Source: Flavobacterium sp.
Lineage (GTDB): Bacteria; Bacteroidota; Bacteroidia; Flavobacteriales; Flavobacteriaceae
DNA length: 64,000 nt
Assembly (NCBI GenBank): GCA_014379405.1
Contig: JACMLU010000010.1
Coordinates: forward strand, 62,001 to 126,000
Reading direction: 5' to 3'
Position 1 is the first letter of the stretch, and each line of letters starts with the position of its first letter. Shown here piece by piece: positions 9,289 to 17,434 of the stretch. The position numbers and the translations under genes were made by a program. Below the pieces are notes generated by a model. The model ran no database searches. It worked only from the letters and a program-made list of their open reading frames with translations, and had not been told where the DNA came from.

Positions 9289-10062
9289 ATGCTTAGACCC
9301 AGAATAATCCCAAGTCTTCTTATTCAAGATAATGGATTGGTGAAAACCGTAAATTTCAAAAACCCCAAATATGTTGGGGATCCTATCAATGCCGTAAAAA
9401 TTTTCAATGAAAAGGAAGTTGATGAATTAGCTATTTTTGACATCGATGCAAGCTCACAGGGCAATGAACCCAATTATAGCTTAATCGAACGATTAGCCAA
9501 CCAATCCATGATGCCGTTATGTTATGGCGGCGGCGTAAAAACCGTAGTACAAGCCCAACGAATTTTCAGTCTTGGAATTGAAAAAATTGCGTTGAGTTCA
9601 GCAGTGATTAGCAATACAAATTTAATCACAGAAATAGCGGACAGAGTGGGTTCTCAAAGTGTAATTGTGGTATTGGACGTGAAGAAGAAACTGTTAGGAG
9701 GTTATGAAATATATACCTATAACGGAAAAAAAGCAACGGGTGTTGATCCCATTAAGTTTGTAGAAAAAGTACAACAATTTGGTGCGGGTGAAATTATAAT
9801 CAATTCTATTGACCGAGACGGAGTAATGAAAGGTTTTGACTTGGATTTAATTAATAAAATCAGAGAAAGAATAACTTTGCCTATGACTGTTCTTGGAGGG
9901 GCAGGTTCTCTTGAGGATATAGAGAAAGTGATTGATAAACATGGTGTTATTGGTGTGGCGGCGGGCAGTTTGTTTGTTTTTAAAGGGCCATACAAAGCAG
10001 TTTTAATAAATTATCCTAACCAAGAAGAAAAAAACAAACTGTTTCATTCAATAATCAGATAA
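9289..10062 (+). CDS. wbuZ: HisF-like ammonia-channel subunit (WbuZ)
   Basis: A 257-residue (beta/alpha)8 protein aligning over its length with HisF. The residue matching catalytic Asp11 of true HisF (CLDVKDG) is Leu11 here (PSLLIQDNG), while the second Asp, Asp130 in VLDVKK, is kept. Loss of one of the two cyclase acids suggests the protein no longer makes imidazole glycerol phosphate and serves mainly as the ammonia conduit for the sugar amidotransferase. Phosphate-binding glycine loops (YGGGVK, LGGAG) remain. The next gene starts one base after the stop. Confidence 0.88.
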   Translation: MLRPRIIPSLLIQDNGLVKTVNFKNPKYVGDPINAVKIFNEKEVDELAIFDIDASSQGNEPNYSLIERLANQSMMPLCYGGGVKTVVQAQRIFSLGIEKIALSSAVISNTNLITEIADRVGSQSVIVVLDVKKKLLGGYEIYTYNGKKATGVDPIKFVEKVQQFGAGEIIINSIDRDGVMKGFDLDLINKIRERITLPMTVLGGAGSLEDIEKVIDKHGVIGVAAGSLFVFKGPYKAVLINYPNQEEKNKLFHSIIR

Positions 10063-10063
10063 T

Positions 10064-11098
10064 ATGCAAATTAATAACAAAACTCTTTTAATAACAGGAG
10101 GAACAGGTTCCTTTGGGAATGCAGTCTTAAACCGTTTCCTTCATACGGATCATTTTAAAGAAATACGTGTTTTTTCTCGTGATGAAAAAAAACAAGATGA
10201 TATGCGCAACCATTTTAAAAATAACAAACTCAAATTTTACATAGGAGATGTCAGGGATTATTCCAGTGTGGAGCGTGCTATGCGAGGAGTGGATTATGTT
10301 TTTCATGCTGCAGCCTTGAAACAAGTTCCTTCTTGTGAGTTTTTTCCATTGGAAGCTACCAAAACTAATATTTTTGGCACACAAAATGTAATAGACGCAG
10401 CAGGAACGAATAAAGTTAAAAAAGTAATTTGTTTGAGTACTGATAAAGCGGCATACCCGATTAATGCCATGGGGATTTCTAAAGCCTTGATGGAAAAGGT
10501 GGCAATTGCTGCTTCAAGAAATTTGAGTGATACAACAGTATGTTTAACACGATATGGGAATGTTATGGCCTCAAGAGGGTCCGTAATTCCTTTGTTTGTA
10601 AAACAGTTACAATCAGGACAAGCTTTAACTATTACTGATCCCAACATGACTCGTTTTCTAATGTCTTTGGAAGAAGCGGTAGAACTTGTTTTATTTGCCT
10701 TTGAACATGGTAATTCGGGTGATTTATTCGTAAATAAAGCTCCAGCAGGTACCATTAGAGATTTGGCTCAAGCGTTGAAACAAATATGTAAAGTAGACAA
10801 TGAAATTAAAATAATCGGAACGAGACATGGGGAGAAGCTATATGAAACTCTATGTACCCGTGAGGAAATGATGAAAGCAGAGGATATGGGAGATTTTTAT
10901 CGGGTGCCAGCTGATAATAGAGATTTAAATTATGCCAGTTATTTTTCTGAAGGAGAAAAAGTTGTTTCTTCCATTGAAGATTATCATTCTCACAATACAG
11001 AACAACTAGGCGTATCAGGAATGATTCAATTATTAAAAAAGTTACCCTTTATTAGAAAAGAGGTCTTTGGCGAAGATGTTTCCAATTTTGTTGTCTAG
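10064..11098 (+). CDS. fnlA: UDP-GlcNAc 4,6-dehydratase/5-epimerase (FnlA/WbjB/CapE)
   Basis: A 344-residue short-chain dehydrogenase. The NAD(P)-binding loop TGGTGSFG lies at residues 11-18 and the catalytic region reads NAMGISKALMEKV, with Met in place of the usual SDR Tyr and the Lys conserved, as in CapE/WbjB. ALKQVPSCE and RYGNVMASRGSVIPLF are further family motifs. It performs the first step to UDP-L-FucNAc: dehydration and C5 epimerisation of UDP-GlcNAc. It is the short (about 340 aa) form, unlike the long membrane-bound CapD/PglF protein encoded at 23.0 kb. Gene order fnlA-cupin-fnlB-fnlC supports the pathway. Confidence 0.93.
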   Translation: MQINNKTLLITGGTGSFGNAVLNRFLHTDHFKEIRVFSRDEKKQDDMRNHFKNNKLKFYIGDVRDYSSVERAMRGVDYVFHAAALKQVPSCEFFPLEATKTNIFGTQNVIDAAGTNKVKKVICLSTDKAAYPINAMGISKALMEKVAIAASRNLSDTTVCLTRYGNVMASRGSVIPLFVKQLQSGQALTITDPNMTRFLMSLEEAVELVLFAFEHGNSGDLFVNKAPAGTIRDLAQALKQICKVDNEIKIIGTRHGEKLYETLCTREEMMKAEDMGDFYRVPADNRDLNYASYFSEGEKVVSSIEDYHSHNTEQLGVSGMIQLLKKLPFIRKEVFGEDVSNFVV

Positions 11099-11101
11099 CG
11101 A

Positions 11102-11524
11102 ATGAAATCTAAATTAACCATAGGAAATCACCATACAGATGCTAGAGGAACCTTGATTTATAATAATGATTTAGATGTATCCGAAGTTAGACGCATTTAT
11201 TTTATTGAAAATAACAGCATGGCCTTTGCAAGGGGTTGGCAAGGGCATAAAATTGAACAAAGATGGTTTGCTGCTATTCGAGGTTCTTTTTTAATACGGA
11301 TTATTGCCATTGATGATTGGGATACCCCAACTGTTACTTTGAATCAAGAGATTTTTACTTTAAAAACGGAAGATTTCATGGTGCTTCATGTTCCAGAGGG
11401 ATATGTGAGCAGTATCCAGGCTTTGGAAGAAAATTCAAAGTTGATGGTCATGGCGGATTATAAAATTGGAGAGATTCAAGATGAGTATCGGTTTTTGGCC
11501 AATTATTTTCAAGATAACCAGTAG
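11102..11524 (+). CDS. Small WxcM/FdtA-like cupin, putative sugar isomerase or epimerase
   Basis: A 140-residue single cupin-fold protein. The segment ARGWQGHKIEQRWF followed by a basic, beta-rich stretch resembles FdtA/WxcM C-terminal cupins, which act as 3,4-ketoisomerases or transacylase partners on dTDP-4-keto sugars. It sits between fnlA (3-bp gap) and fnlB, so it probably acts on a UDP-4-keto-6-deoxy-HexNAc intermediate, but the classical FnlABC route needs no such enzyme. The first His of the FdtA-type HAHK motif is not obvious here (GHK). Function beyond cupin fold is unproven. Confidence 0.7.
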   Translation: MKSKLTIGNHHTDARGTLIYNNDLDVSEVRRIYFIENNSMAFARGWQGHKIEQRWFAAIRGSFLIRIIAIDDWDTPTVTLNQEIFTLKTEDFMVLHVPEGYVSSIQALEENSKLMVMADYKIGEIQDEYRFLANYFQDNQ

Positions 11525-11540
11525 TATGTTTTAAGAATTT

Positions 11541-12659
11541 ATGATAAAAATAGGAATTACAGGACAAGAAGGCTTTGTAGGGACACATTTATTGAATAAC
11601 TTAAAATTGTTAACCAATGAATTTGATTGTGTCAATTATAATATTAGTTTTTTTAGTGACAATTCATCATTAGACAATTTTGTTAGACAATGTGATGTCA
11701 TTGTGCATTTGGCTGCAATGAATAGGCATAATGACCCGGAAGTCATTTATAACACGAATATTGGTTTAGTTCAAAAATTAACAGCTTCATTAGAAAGGAC
11801 TAAAAGTAAAGCACATATTATATTTTCTTCTTCATCACAAGAAGAAAGAGATAATTCTTATGGTAAATCAAAGAAAAAAGGAAGAGAATTACTTGAAAAG
11901 TGGGCTTTCGAGAATGGAGGAAGCCTAACCGGTCTTATTATTCCGAATGTATTTGGACCATTTGGTCATCCTAATTACAATTCTGTCATAGCCACTTTTT
12001 CACATCAAATTTCTCATGGAGAAACTCCTATCATTGAAGTTGATGGAGAACTAAAATTAATTTATATAGGAGAATTAATTGTCGAGATAATCCTTAAAGT
12101 AAAAGAGGCAAAAAATGAACCTTCATATCATGTTCCCCATACTTCGGTAGCCAAAGTTTCTGAACTATTAAATTTGCTCAAAAAATATAAAGAAGAGTAT
12201 CAAGATAAAGGTGTTATACCTACACTGAGTAGCACATTTGAATTGAATTTGTTCAATACGTATCGTTGTTATATGGATATCAAGAATTATTTTCCAATGA
12301 AGTTTACGCAGCATATTGATGAAAGAGGTTCTTTTGTTGAAGTGATTCGGCTTGGAGTTGGCGGGCAAGTTTCTTTTTCGACCACAGTTCCTGGAATCAC
12401 GAGAGGCAATCACTTTCATACGAGAAAGATTGAACGGTTCGCTGTCATAAAAGGAAAAGCATTGATTCAGTTGCGTCGGATAGGAACGGACGAGGTTTTG
12501 GATTTTTATTTGGATGGCAATGAACCTGCCTATGTAGACATGCCCATTTGGTACACCCATAATATTAAAAATATTGGTGAAGAAGTATTGTACACTAATT
12601 TTTGGATTAATGAGTTTTTTGACCCCTTGGATCCTGATACTTATTTTGAAAATGTTTAA
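11541..12659 (+). CDS. fnlB: UDP-sugar C3-epimerase/reductase (FnlB/WbjC/CapF)
   Basis: A 372-residue bimodular protein. The N-terminal SDR domain starts with GITGQEGFVGTHL and has a YGKSKKKG catalytic motif (about residues 112-119). The C-terminal domain from about residue 250 is a cupin (GNHFHTRKIERF around 293-304, with likely metal-binding His residues). This two-domain layout is the hallmark of CapF/WbjC, which epimerises C3 and then reduces C4 to give UDP-6-deoxy-L-talose-type product for FnlC. Length matches CapF (about 370). Thirteen bases separate it from fnlC. Confidence 0.92.
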   Translation: MIKIGITGQEGFVGTHLLNNLKLLTNEFDCVNYNISFFSDNSSLDNFVRQCDVIVHLAAMNRHNDPEVIYNTNIGLVQKLTASLERTKSKAHIIFSSSSQEERDNSYGKSKKKGRELLEKWAFENGGSLTGLIIPNVFGPFGHPNYNSVIATFSHQISHGETPIIEVDGELKLIYIGELIVEIILKVKEAKNEPSYHVPHTSVAKVSELLNLLKKYKEEYQDKGVIPTLSSTFELNLFNTYRCYMDIKNYFPMKFTQHIDERGSFVEVIRLGVGGQVSFSTTVPGITRGNHFHTRKIERFAVIKGKALIQLRRIGTDEVLDFYLDGNEPAYVDMPIWYTHNIKNIGEEVLYTNFWINEFFDPLDPDTYFENV

Positions 12660-12671
12660 AATAGCATAAAA

Positions 12672-13805
12672 ATGAAAAAGCTTAAAGTAATGACGGTAGT
12701 AGGAACTCGTCCAGAAATAATTCGACTATCAAGAGTTATGGCGGCCCTGGATGCTTCGGAAGCCATAGAACATATCATTGTTCATACAGGTCAAAATTAT
12801 GATTATGAACTAAACCAAATCTTTTTTGATGATTTAGCCATTCGAAAACCCGATTTTTTCTTGGATGCAGCAGGAGCAAGTGCCACCGAAACTATAGGGA
12901 ATATTTTGATAAAAATCGATCCATTATTGGAAACTGAAAAACCAGATGCTTTTATGGTTCTGGGTGACACGAACAGTTGTTTGTGTGCCATTCCTGCCAA
13001 AAAGCGTCAAATTCCAATTTTTCACATGGAAGCCGGGAATCGATGTTTTGATCAACGGGTTCCCGAAGAAACCAACCGAAAGATTGTCGATCATATTTCA
13101 GACATTAACCTGACTTATAGTGATATTGCAAGAGAGTATCTTTTGAGAGAAGGCTTGTCGGCAGATCGAATCATCAAGACTGGATCACCAATGTATGAAG
13201 TTTTAAATCATTATTTGCCATCAATTGAAGCCTCAGACGTTTTGAATAGGCTAAGTTTGGAGGAAAATAAATTTTTTGTCGTTTCGGCACATAGAGAAGA
13301 AAACATCAACAATGAAAAAAATTTTCTAGGATTGATGGAAAGTTTGAATTTAATTGCGGCAAAACATGATTTTCCCATCATAATGAGTACACACCCACGT
13401 ACACGAAACATGATTGAAAAGAAAAATATAGCGATGCACAAAAATGTACAATTTTTAAAGCCTTTAGGATTTAATGACTATAATGCTTTGCAAATGAAAT
13501 CGTATGCTGTTTTATCTGATAGTGGTACCATTTCAGAAGAATCTTCGGTGTTGAATTTCAAGGCATTAAACATTCGAGAAGCTCATGAACGGCCGGAAGC
13601 CATGGAGGAAGCGTCAGTGATGATGGTTGGTTTGAATCCAGAGAGAATTATGCAGGGATTAATTCAATTGCAATGTCAAAAAACAGGTGATGAAAGAAAT
13701 TTCAGGACTGTTGCTGATTATTCTATACCCAATGTATCTGACAAGGTGGTTCGTGTCATTTTGAGCTATACTGATTATGTTAATAGGGTAGTTTGGAGTA
13801 AATAA
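12672..13805 (+). CDS. fnlC: UDP-N-acetyl-L-fucosamine synthase, C2 epimerase (FnlC/WbjD/CapG)
   Basis: A 377-residue non-hydrolysing UDP-HexNAc 2-epimerase homologue. It opens with VVGTRPEIIRLSRVM, and HTGQNYDYELNQIFF and MEAGNRCFDQRVPEE are diagnostic of the FnlC/CapG branch (WecB has HREMLD and EAGLRT in those places; compare the paralogue at 41.4 kb). DSGTISEESS near residue 281 is part of the active site. It performs the last step to UDP-L-FucNAc. Eight bases separate it from the WbuB-like transferase that probably uses the product. Confidence 0.93.
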   Translation: MKKLKVMTVVGTRPEIIRLSRVMAALDASEAIEHIIVHTGQNYDYELNQIFFDDLAIRKPDFFLDAAGASATETIGNILIKIDPLLETEKPDAFMVLGDTNSCLCAIPAKKRQIPIFHMEAGNRCFDQRVPEETNRKIVDHISDINLTYSDIAREYLLREGLSADRIIKTGSPMYEVLNHYLPSIEASDVLNRLSLEENKFFVVSAHREENINNEKNFLGLMESLNLIAAKHDFPIIMSTHPRTRNMIEKKNIAMHKNVQFLKPLGFNDYNALQMKSYAVLSDSGTISEESSVLNFKALNIREAHERPEAMEEASVMMVGLNPERIMQGLIQLQCQKTGDERNFRTVADYSIPNVSDKVVRVILSYTDYVNRVVWSK

Positions 13806-13813
13806 GCACAATA

Positions 13814-15022
13814 ATGAATATTTTAATAGTTTCTCAATATTTTTATCCGGAAGATTTCAAAGTTAATGATATCGCTTTTGATTTTGTGAAAAGAGGCCAT
13901 AAAGTTACTGTTTTTACTGCCAAGCCGAATTATCCGCAGGGTAAATTTTATAAAGGATATAGTTTTTTTAGCAAATCTAGAGAGTATATAAAAGGAGTCG
14001 AAGTAATTAGAGTTCCCATTTTTCCAAGGTTAGATAGTACTAATAAATTTCTGGTAATTAATTATTTGTCTTTTGTCTTTTTTGCTTATCTATTTAAGTA
14101 TAGAGTTAAAGGGGAGTTCGATGTTGTATTTGCCCAACAAGCATCGCCGATTTTATCTGTTTTACCAGCTATTTGGTTTAAAAACAAATTTAAAATCAAA
14201 TTATACACATGGACTTTAGATTTATGGCCAGAGAGTGTTTTGGCCAATTCAAATCTTAAAGAAGGGTTTTTACTTCGTCAGTTAAATAAATTAGTAAAAT
14301 ACATTTATGATTCTTCGGACGTTATTCTAATTAGTTCTAATTTTTTTAAAGATTCAATATTAAATAAAGGGGTAAATATTAACAAAAAAATAGTGTATTT
14401 TCCGAATTGGGCTGAAGATGTATTCACCCATAAATTAGATTGTGATAAAAACACTTTTAATTTGCCCGTTTTGCCCAAAGGATTTAATATTATGTTTGCC
14501 GGAAACATTGGCGAATCTCAAGATTTTGAATCTATTTTAAAAGCCGTAAAATTAACGGAAGGAGACGAAATCAATTGGATATTAGTTGGTGACGGAAGAA
14601 AAACATCTTGGATTAGATCTGAAATAGAAAGCAAAAAGTTGAAAAATATTTTTTTATTAGGTCGATATCCGCTTGAATCAATGCCTTATTTGTTTAAACA
14701 GGCAGATGCTATGTTGGTTTCACTAAAAGACAGTCCCGCTTTTTCTTTAACTGTGCCGGCCAAAGTACAAGCATACATGGCTTCCTCTAAAATTATTTTA
14801 GGAATGTTTAATGGTGAGGGACAAATTTTAATTAATAACAGTAAATGTGGTTTTGCTGTTAATGCGGGCGATTTTATTGGTTTGGCAAATGTGATTAGAG
14901 AAGTTCAAACTTTTACTATTGCAGAGATTGCCGAAATGGAAAACAACTCAAAACAATTTTATGATAAACATTTTTCAAAAAAGAGATTGTTTCAGGATTT
15001 GGAGAAACTATTTGAGAATTAA
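13814..15022 (+). CDS. wbuB: Glycosyltransferase WbuB-like (GT4), probable L-FucNAc/FucNAm transferase
   Basis: A 402-residue GT-B enzyme beginning MNILIVSQYFYPEDFKVND, characteristic of WbuB/FnlC-linked GT4 proteins. The C-terminal Rossmann domain holds MFAGNIGESQDFE (about residues 225-237) and the VPAKVQAYMAS region that carries the donor-contact residues. E. coli WbuB is assigned as the L-FucNAc transferase and is always near fnlABC, as here. Transfer of the amidino form is inferred from the wbuXYZ genes upstream. It ends the tightly packed wbuX-to-wbuB run; an 80-bp gap follows. Confidence 0.85.
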   Translation: MNILIVSQYFYPEDFKVNDIAFDFVKRGHKVTVFTAKPNYPQGKFYKGYSFFSKSREYIKGVEVIRVPIFPRLDSTNKFLVINYLSFVFFAYLFKYRVKGEFDVVFAQQASPILSVLPAIWFKNKFKIKLYTWTLDLWPESVLANSNLKEGFLLRQLNKLVKYIYDSSDVILISSNFFKDSILNKGVNINKKIVYFPNWAEDVFTHKLDCDKNTFNLPVLPKGFNIMFAGNIGESQDFESILKAVKLTEGDEINWILVGDGRKTSWIRSEIESKKLKNIFLLGRYPLESMPYLFKQADAMLVSLKDSPAFSLTVPAKVQAYMASSKIILGMFNGEGQILINNSKCGFAVNAGDFIGLANVIREVQTFTIAEIAEMENNSKQFYDKHFSKKRLFQDLEKLFEN

Positions 15023-15102
15023 TTAGTAAAACAGTTTTATTTAATCTCTGTTAAACCTGAAGAAAAAAATCGCAAACGAGCATTTAAAGATAATATTAAT
15101 TG

Positions 15103-15927
15103 ATGGATAAAGTTCCTTTTGTTACGGTTTCAATCGTGTTATATAAAAATAATTTTGAGAAAATTTCAAAAATAATTTTTTGTTTTCAAAAAACTGAAGC
15201 TAAAAAAATAATTATTATCGACAATTCTCCATCTGATGATTTGCGTAATATAATTAACATTGATTCCAGAATAGATTACACGCACATACCCTCCAATCCA
15301 GGTTTTGGATCAGCTCACAATATTGCCATAAAAAAATCAATGGAGTATGGGGCCACATATCATTTTGTATGCAACCCTGATATTTATTTTAATGGAGACG
15401 TAATTGGGAAGATGGTTGATTATATGCGCAAAAATAAAGATGTGGGCATGTTAATGCCCCAAATTCTCAATCAGGATGGCTCAATACAGTATTTGCCTAA
15501 ATTATTGCCGTCCCTGTTTAGTATTTTTATCAGGAAGTTTAAAAAACCACAATTTTATTATAAAAAAATCATCAATCAATACGAGTTGCGATTTGTAAAT
15601 GAAGGCGTAATTTATAAAGCCCCTGTTTTATCGGGTTGTTTTACTTTGTTAAATTTGAAAGCAATACGAGAAATTGGCATGTATGATGATTCCTATTTTA
15701 TGTATTTTGAAGATTGGGATTTGTCGAGAAGGATGTATGAGAAATACAAAACCATATATTTTCCTAAAGTCTCAGTATATCATGGCTATGAATCAGGAGC
15801 CAATAAAAGTATTAAATTGTTTATAATATATGTCAATTCTGCAATTGCTTATTTTAATAAATGGGGATGGTTTTTTGATTCTAAAAGAAAAATGATAAAT
15901 GAAGAAATTTTATCACAATTTGAGTAG
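15103..15927 (+). CDS. Glycosyltransferase family 2, rhamnosyltransferase-like
   Basis: A 274-residue GT-A protein. A TTG lies just before, but the ATG at 15103 is the natural start. Signatures are VTVSIVLYKNNFEKI, IIIDNSPSDD, the donor-metal region FVCNPDIYF (about residues 88-96), and YFEDWDLSRRM (about 203-213) with the catalytic acidic pair. NPDI in place of a classic DXD is normal for RfbN/WbbL-type rhamnosyltransferases. With dTDP-rhamnose genes at 20.3-22.7 kb a rhamnosyl donor is plausible. The stop is one base before the start of the next gene. Confidence 0.82.
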   Translation: MDKVPFVTVSIVLYKNNFEKISKIIFCFQKTEAKKIIIIDNSPSDDLRNIINIDSRIDYTHIPSNPGFGSAHNIAIKKSMEYGATYHFVCNPDIYFNGDVIGKMVDYMRKNKDVGMLMPQILNQDGSIQYLPKLLPSLFSIFIRKFKKPQFYYKKIINQYELRFVNEGVIYKAPVLSGCFTLLNLKAIREIGMYDDSYFMYFEDWDLSRRMYEKYKTIYFPKVSVYHGYESGANKSIKLFIIYVNSAIAYFNKWGWFFDSKRKMINEEILSQFE

Positions 15928-15928
15928 G

Positions 15929-16828
15929 ATGAAAGTGACCATTACAGGAAATTCAGGCTTTGTAGCTAAAAATCTCATAAAATATTTGAAGTCTTACCAT
16001 GAAATAAATTCCTTAAGCATTCGCTATAGATTTAATCAAACATTTGGTTTTAACTCTGAAGCCGTTATTCATCTTGCAGGATTATCATCCCATTTGAAAA
16101 AGGTTTCAGATCCATGTGAATATTATGAAGCCAATCGTGAATTAACAAAACAACTATTTGATTATTTTTTAAATTCAGAAGCTTCAGTTTTTATTTTTAT
16201 GAGTACTGTCAAAGCAGTTGCGGATTCCGTTGCGGGAATATTGACAGAAGAATCCATACCTAATCCAAAAACACATTATGGTATTGCCAAACATCAAGCG
16301 GAAGAATATATTTTATCCAAAAGCTTGCCAATGGGAAAAAGAGTATATATTCTAAGACCATGTATGATTCACGGTCCAGGCAATAAAGGGAATTTGAATT
16401 TATTGTACCAATTGGTTTCCAAAGGATTGCCTTGGCCATTGGGAAGTTTCAAAAATCAACGCTCTTTTTTAAGCATAGAAAATTTGTGTTTTGTCATCAA
16501 GGAACTATTGGAAAATGATGAAATTCCTTCAGGAATTTACCAAGTAGCCGACAATGAACCAGTATCCACCAATGATTTAATTCAAATAATTGCACAAAGT
16601 TTAGACACGAAAAACTGGGTTTTAAATATTCCAGCGTCTTCAATTAAAATGATTGCCCGATTGGGGGATTATTTGCATTTACCGCTAAACACGGAGTGTT
16701 TGCAAAAACTTACGGAGAATTATGTGGTCAGCAATCATAAAATTATCAAAGTAATGGGTAAAGAATTGCCTATTTCTACAGAAGAGGGACTTTTAAAAAC
16801 ATTTCAATCCTTTCGACATGCTCAATAG
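15929..16828 (+). CDS. NAD-dependent epimerase/4-reductase (WbpV/WreQ-like)
   Basis: A 299-residue extended SDR. An in-frame ATG at 15899 overlaps the previous gene, but the true N-terminus is MKVTITGNSGFVAKNL at 15929, giving the GxxGxxA loop at residues 7-13. The catalytic motif reads HYGIAKHQAEEY (YxxxK). Proteins of this group next to an initiating transferase usually reduce the 4-keto intermediate made by a long CapD-type dehydratase to UDP-QuiNAc or UDP-FucNAc; the CapD protein is at 23.0 kb. A 4-epimerase role is the alternative. It overlaps the phosphoglycosyl transferase gene by 11 bp. Confidence 0.72.
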   Translation: MKVTITGNSGFVAKNLIKYLKSYHEINSLSIRYRFNQTFGFNSEAVIHLAGLSSHLKKVSDPCEYYEANRELTKQLFDYFLNSEASVFIFMSTVKAVADSVAGILTEESIPNPKTHYGIAKHQAEEYILSKSLPMGKRVYILRPCMIHGPGNKGNLNLLYQLVSKGLPWPLGSFKNQRSFLSIENLCFVIKELLENDEIPSGIYQVADNEPVSTNDLIQIIAQSLDTKNWVLNIPASSIKMIARLGDYLHLPLNTECLQKLTENYVVSNHKIIKVMGKELPISTEEGLLKTFQSFRHAQ

Positions 16829-17369
16829 AATATTTGGTTTAATGTTACTTGTTTGTTTTTCGCCACTATTTATACTAGTTGGTTTTGTTATTTTTTGGGA
16901 AGATGGTTTCCCCGTCTTTTTCAAGCAGAAAAGAGTGGGTAAAGATTATTCTTTTTTCGCAATTTATAAATTCCGTTCGATGCGTAAAGACACTCCTAAT
17001 GTAGCTACCCATTTATTGGGTGATCCCACTATGTATTTATTAAAAATCGGAGGGGTAATACGAAAATTGAGTTTGGATGAATTGCCGAATCTGATCAATG
17101 TGGTTAAAGGAGACATGGTGTTTGTGGGGCCACGACCGGCTTTATACAATCAAGATGATTTAATGAAATTGCGTGTGGCAGCAAGAGTGGATAGGCTTAA
17201 GCCAGGCATTACAGGTTGGGCGCAAGTCAATGGACGAGACGAATTGTCATTGGAGGAAAAAGTGAGATTCGAAAAAGAGTACTTAATTCGAAAATCTTTT
17301 TTGTTTGATATAAAAATTATTTTAATGACTTTTACGAATGTTTTGACATCAAAAGGGATAAAGCATTAA
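16818..17369 (+). CDS. Initiating phosphoglycosyl transferase (monotopic, PglC/WbaP C-domain type)
   Basis: A 183-residue small bacterial sugar transferase. An N-terminal re-entrant membrane helix (about residues 5-27) is followed by KQKRVGKDYSFFAIYKFRSM, the catalytic Asp87-Glu88 pair in KLSLDELPN, and VGPRPAL at about 103-109. This family attaches the first sugar-1-phosphate to undecaprenyl phosphate and so starts repeat-unit assembly. The small size matches PglC, which uses UDP-diNAc-bacillosamine. With a PglF-like dehydratase and an aminotransferase nearby, a QuiNAc4N-type or QuiNAc first sugar is likely. It is coupled to the preceding reductase gene by overlap. Confidence 0.92.
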   Translation: MLNRIFGLMLLVCFSPLFILVGFVIFWEDGFPVFFKQKRVGKDYSFFAIYKFRSMRKDTPNVATHLLGDPTMYLLKIGGVIRKLSLDELPNLINVVKGDMVFVGPRPALYNQDDLMKLRVAARVDRLKPGITGWAQVNGRDELSLEEKVRFEKEYLIRKSFLFDIKIILMTFTNVLTSKGIKH

Positions 17370-17434
17370 TTGGAGATTCTTTATTTAATAAAAAAGACAA
17401 CTAATGACAAAAAATACATTTTAAATAATAATTG

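Noticed and set aside
8672..10062. HisH and HisF as part of histidine biosynthesis
   Set aside because: No other his gene is near, they are fused by overlap to a sugar amidotransferase gene, and HisF lacks the Asp11 equivalent.
10303..10755. Long open frame on the - strand inside fnlA
   Set aside because: It is fully antisense to a well-supported gene and its translation resembles no protein family; it follows from codon bias of the real gene.
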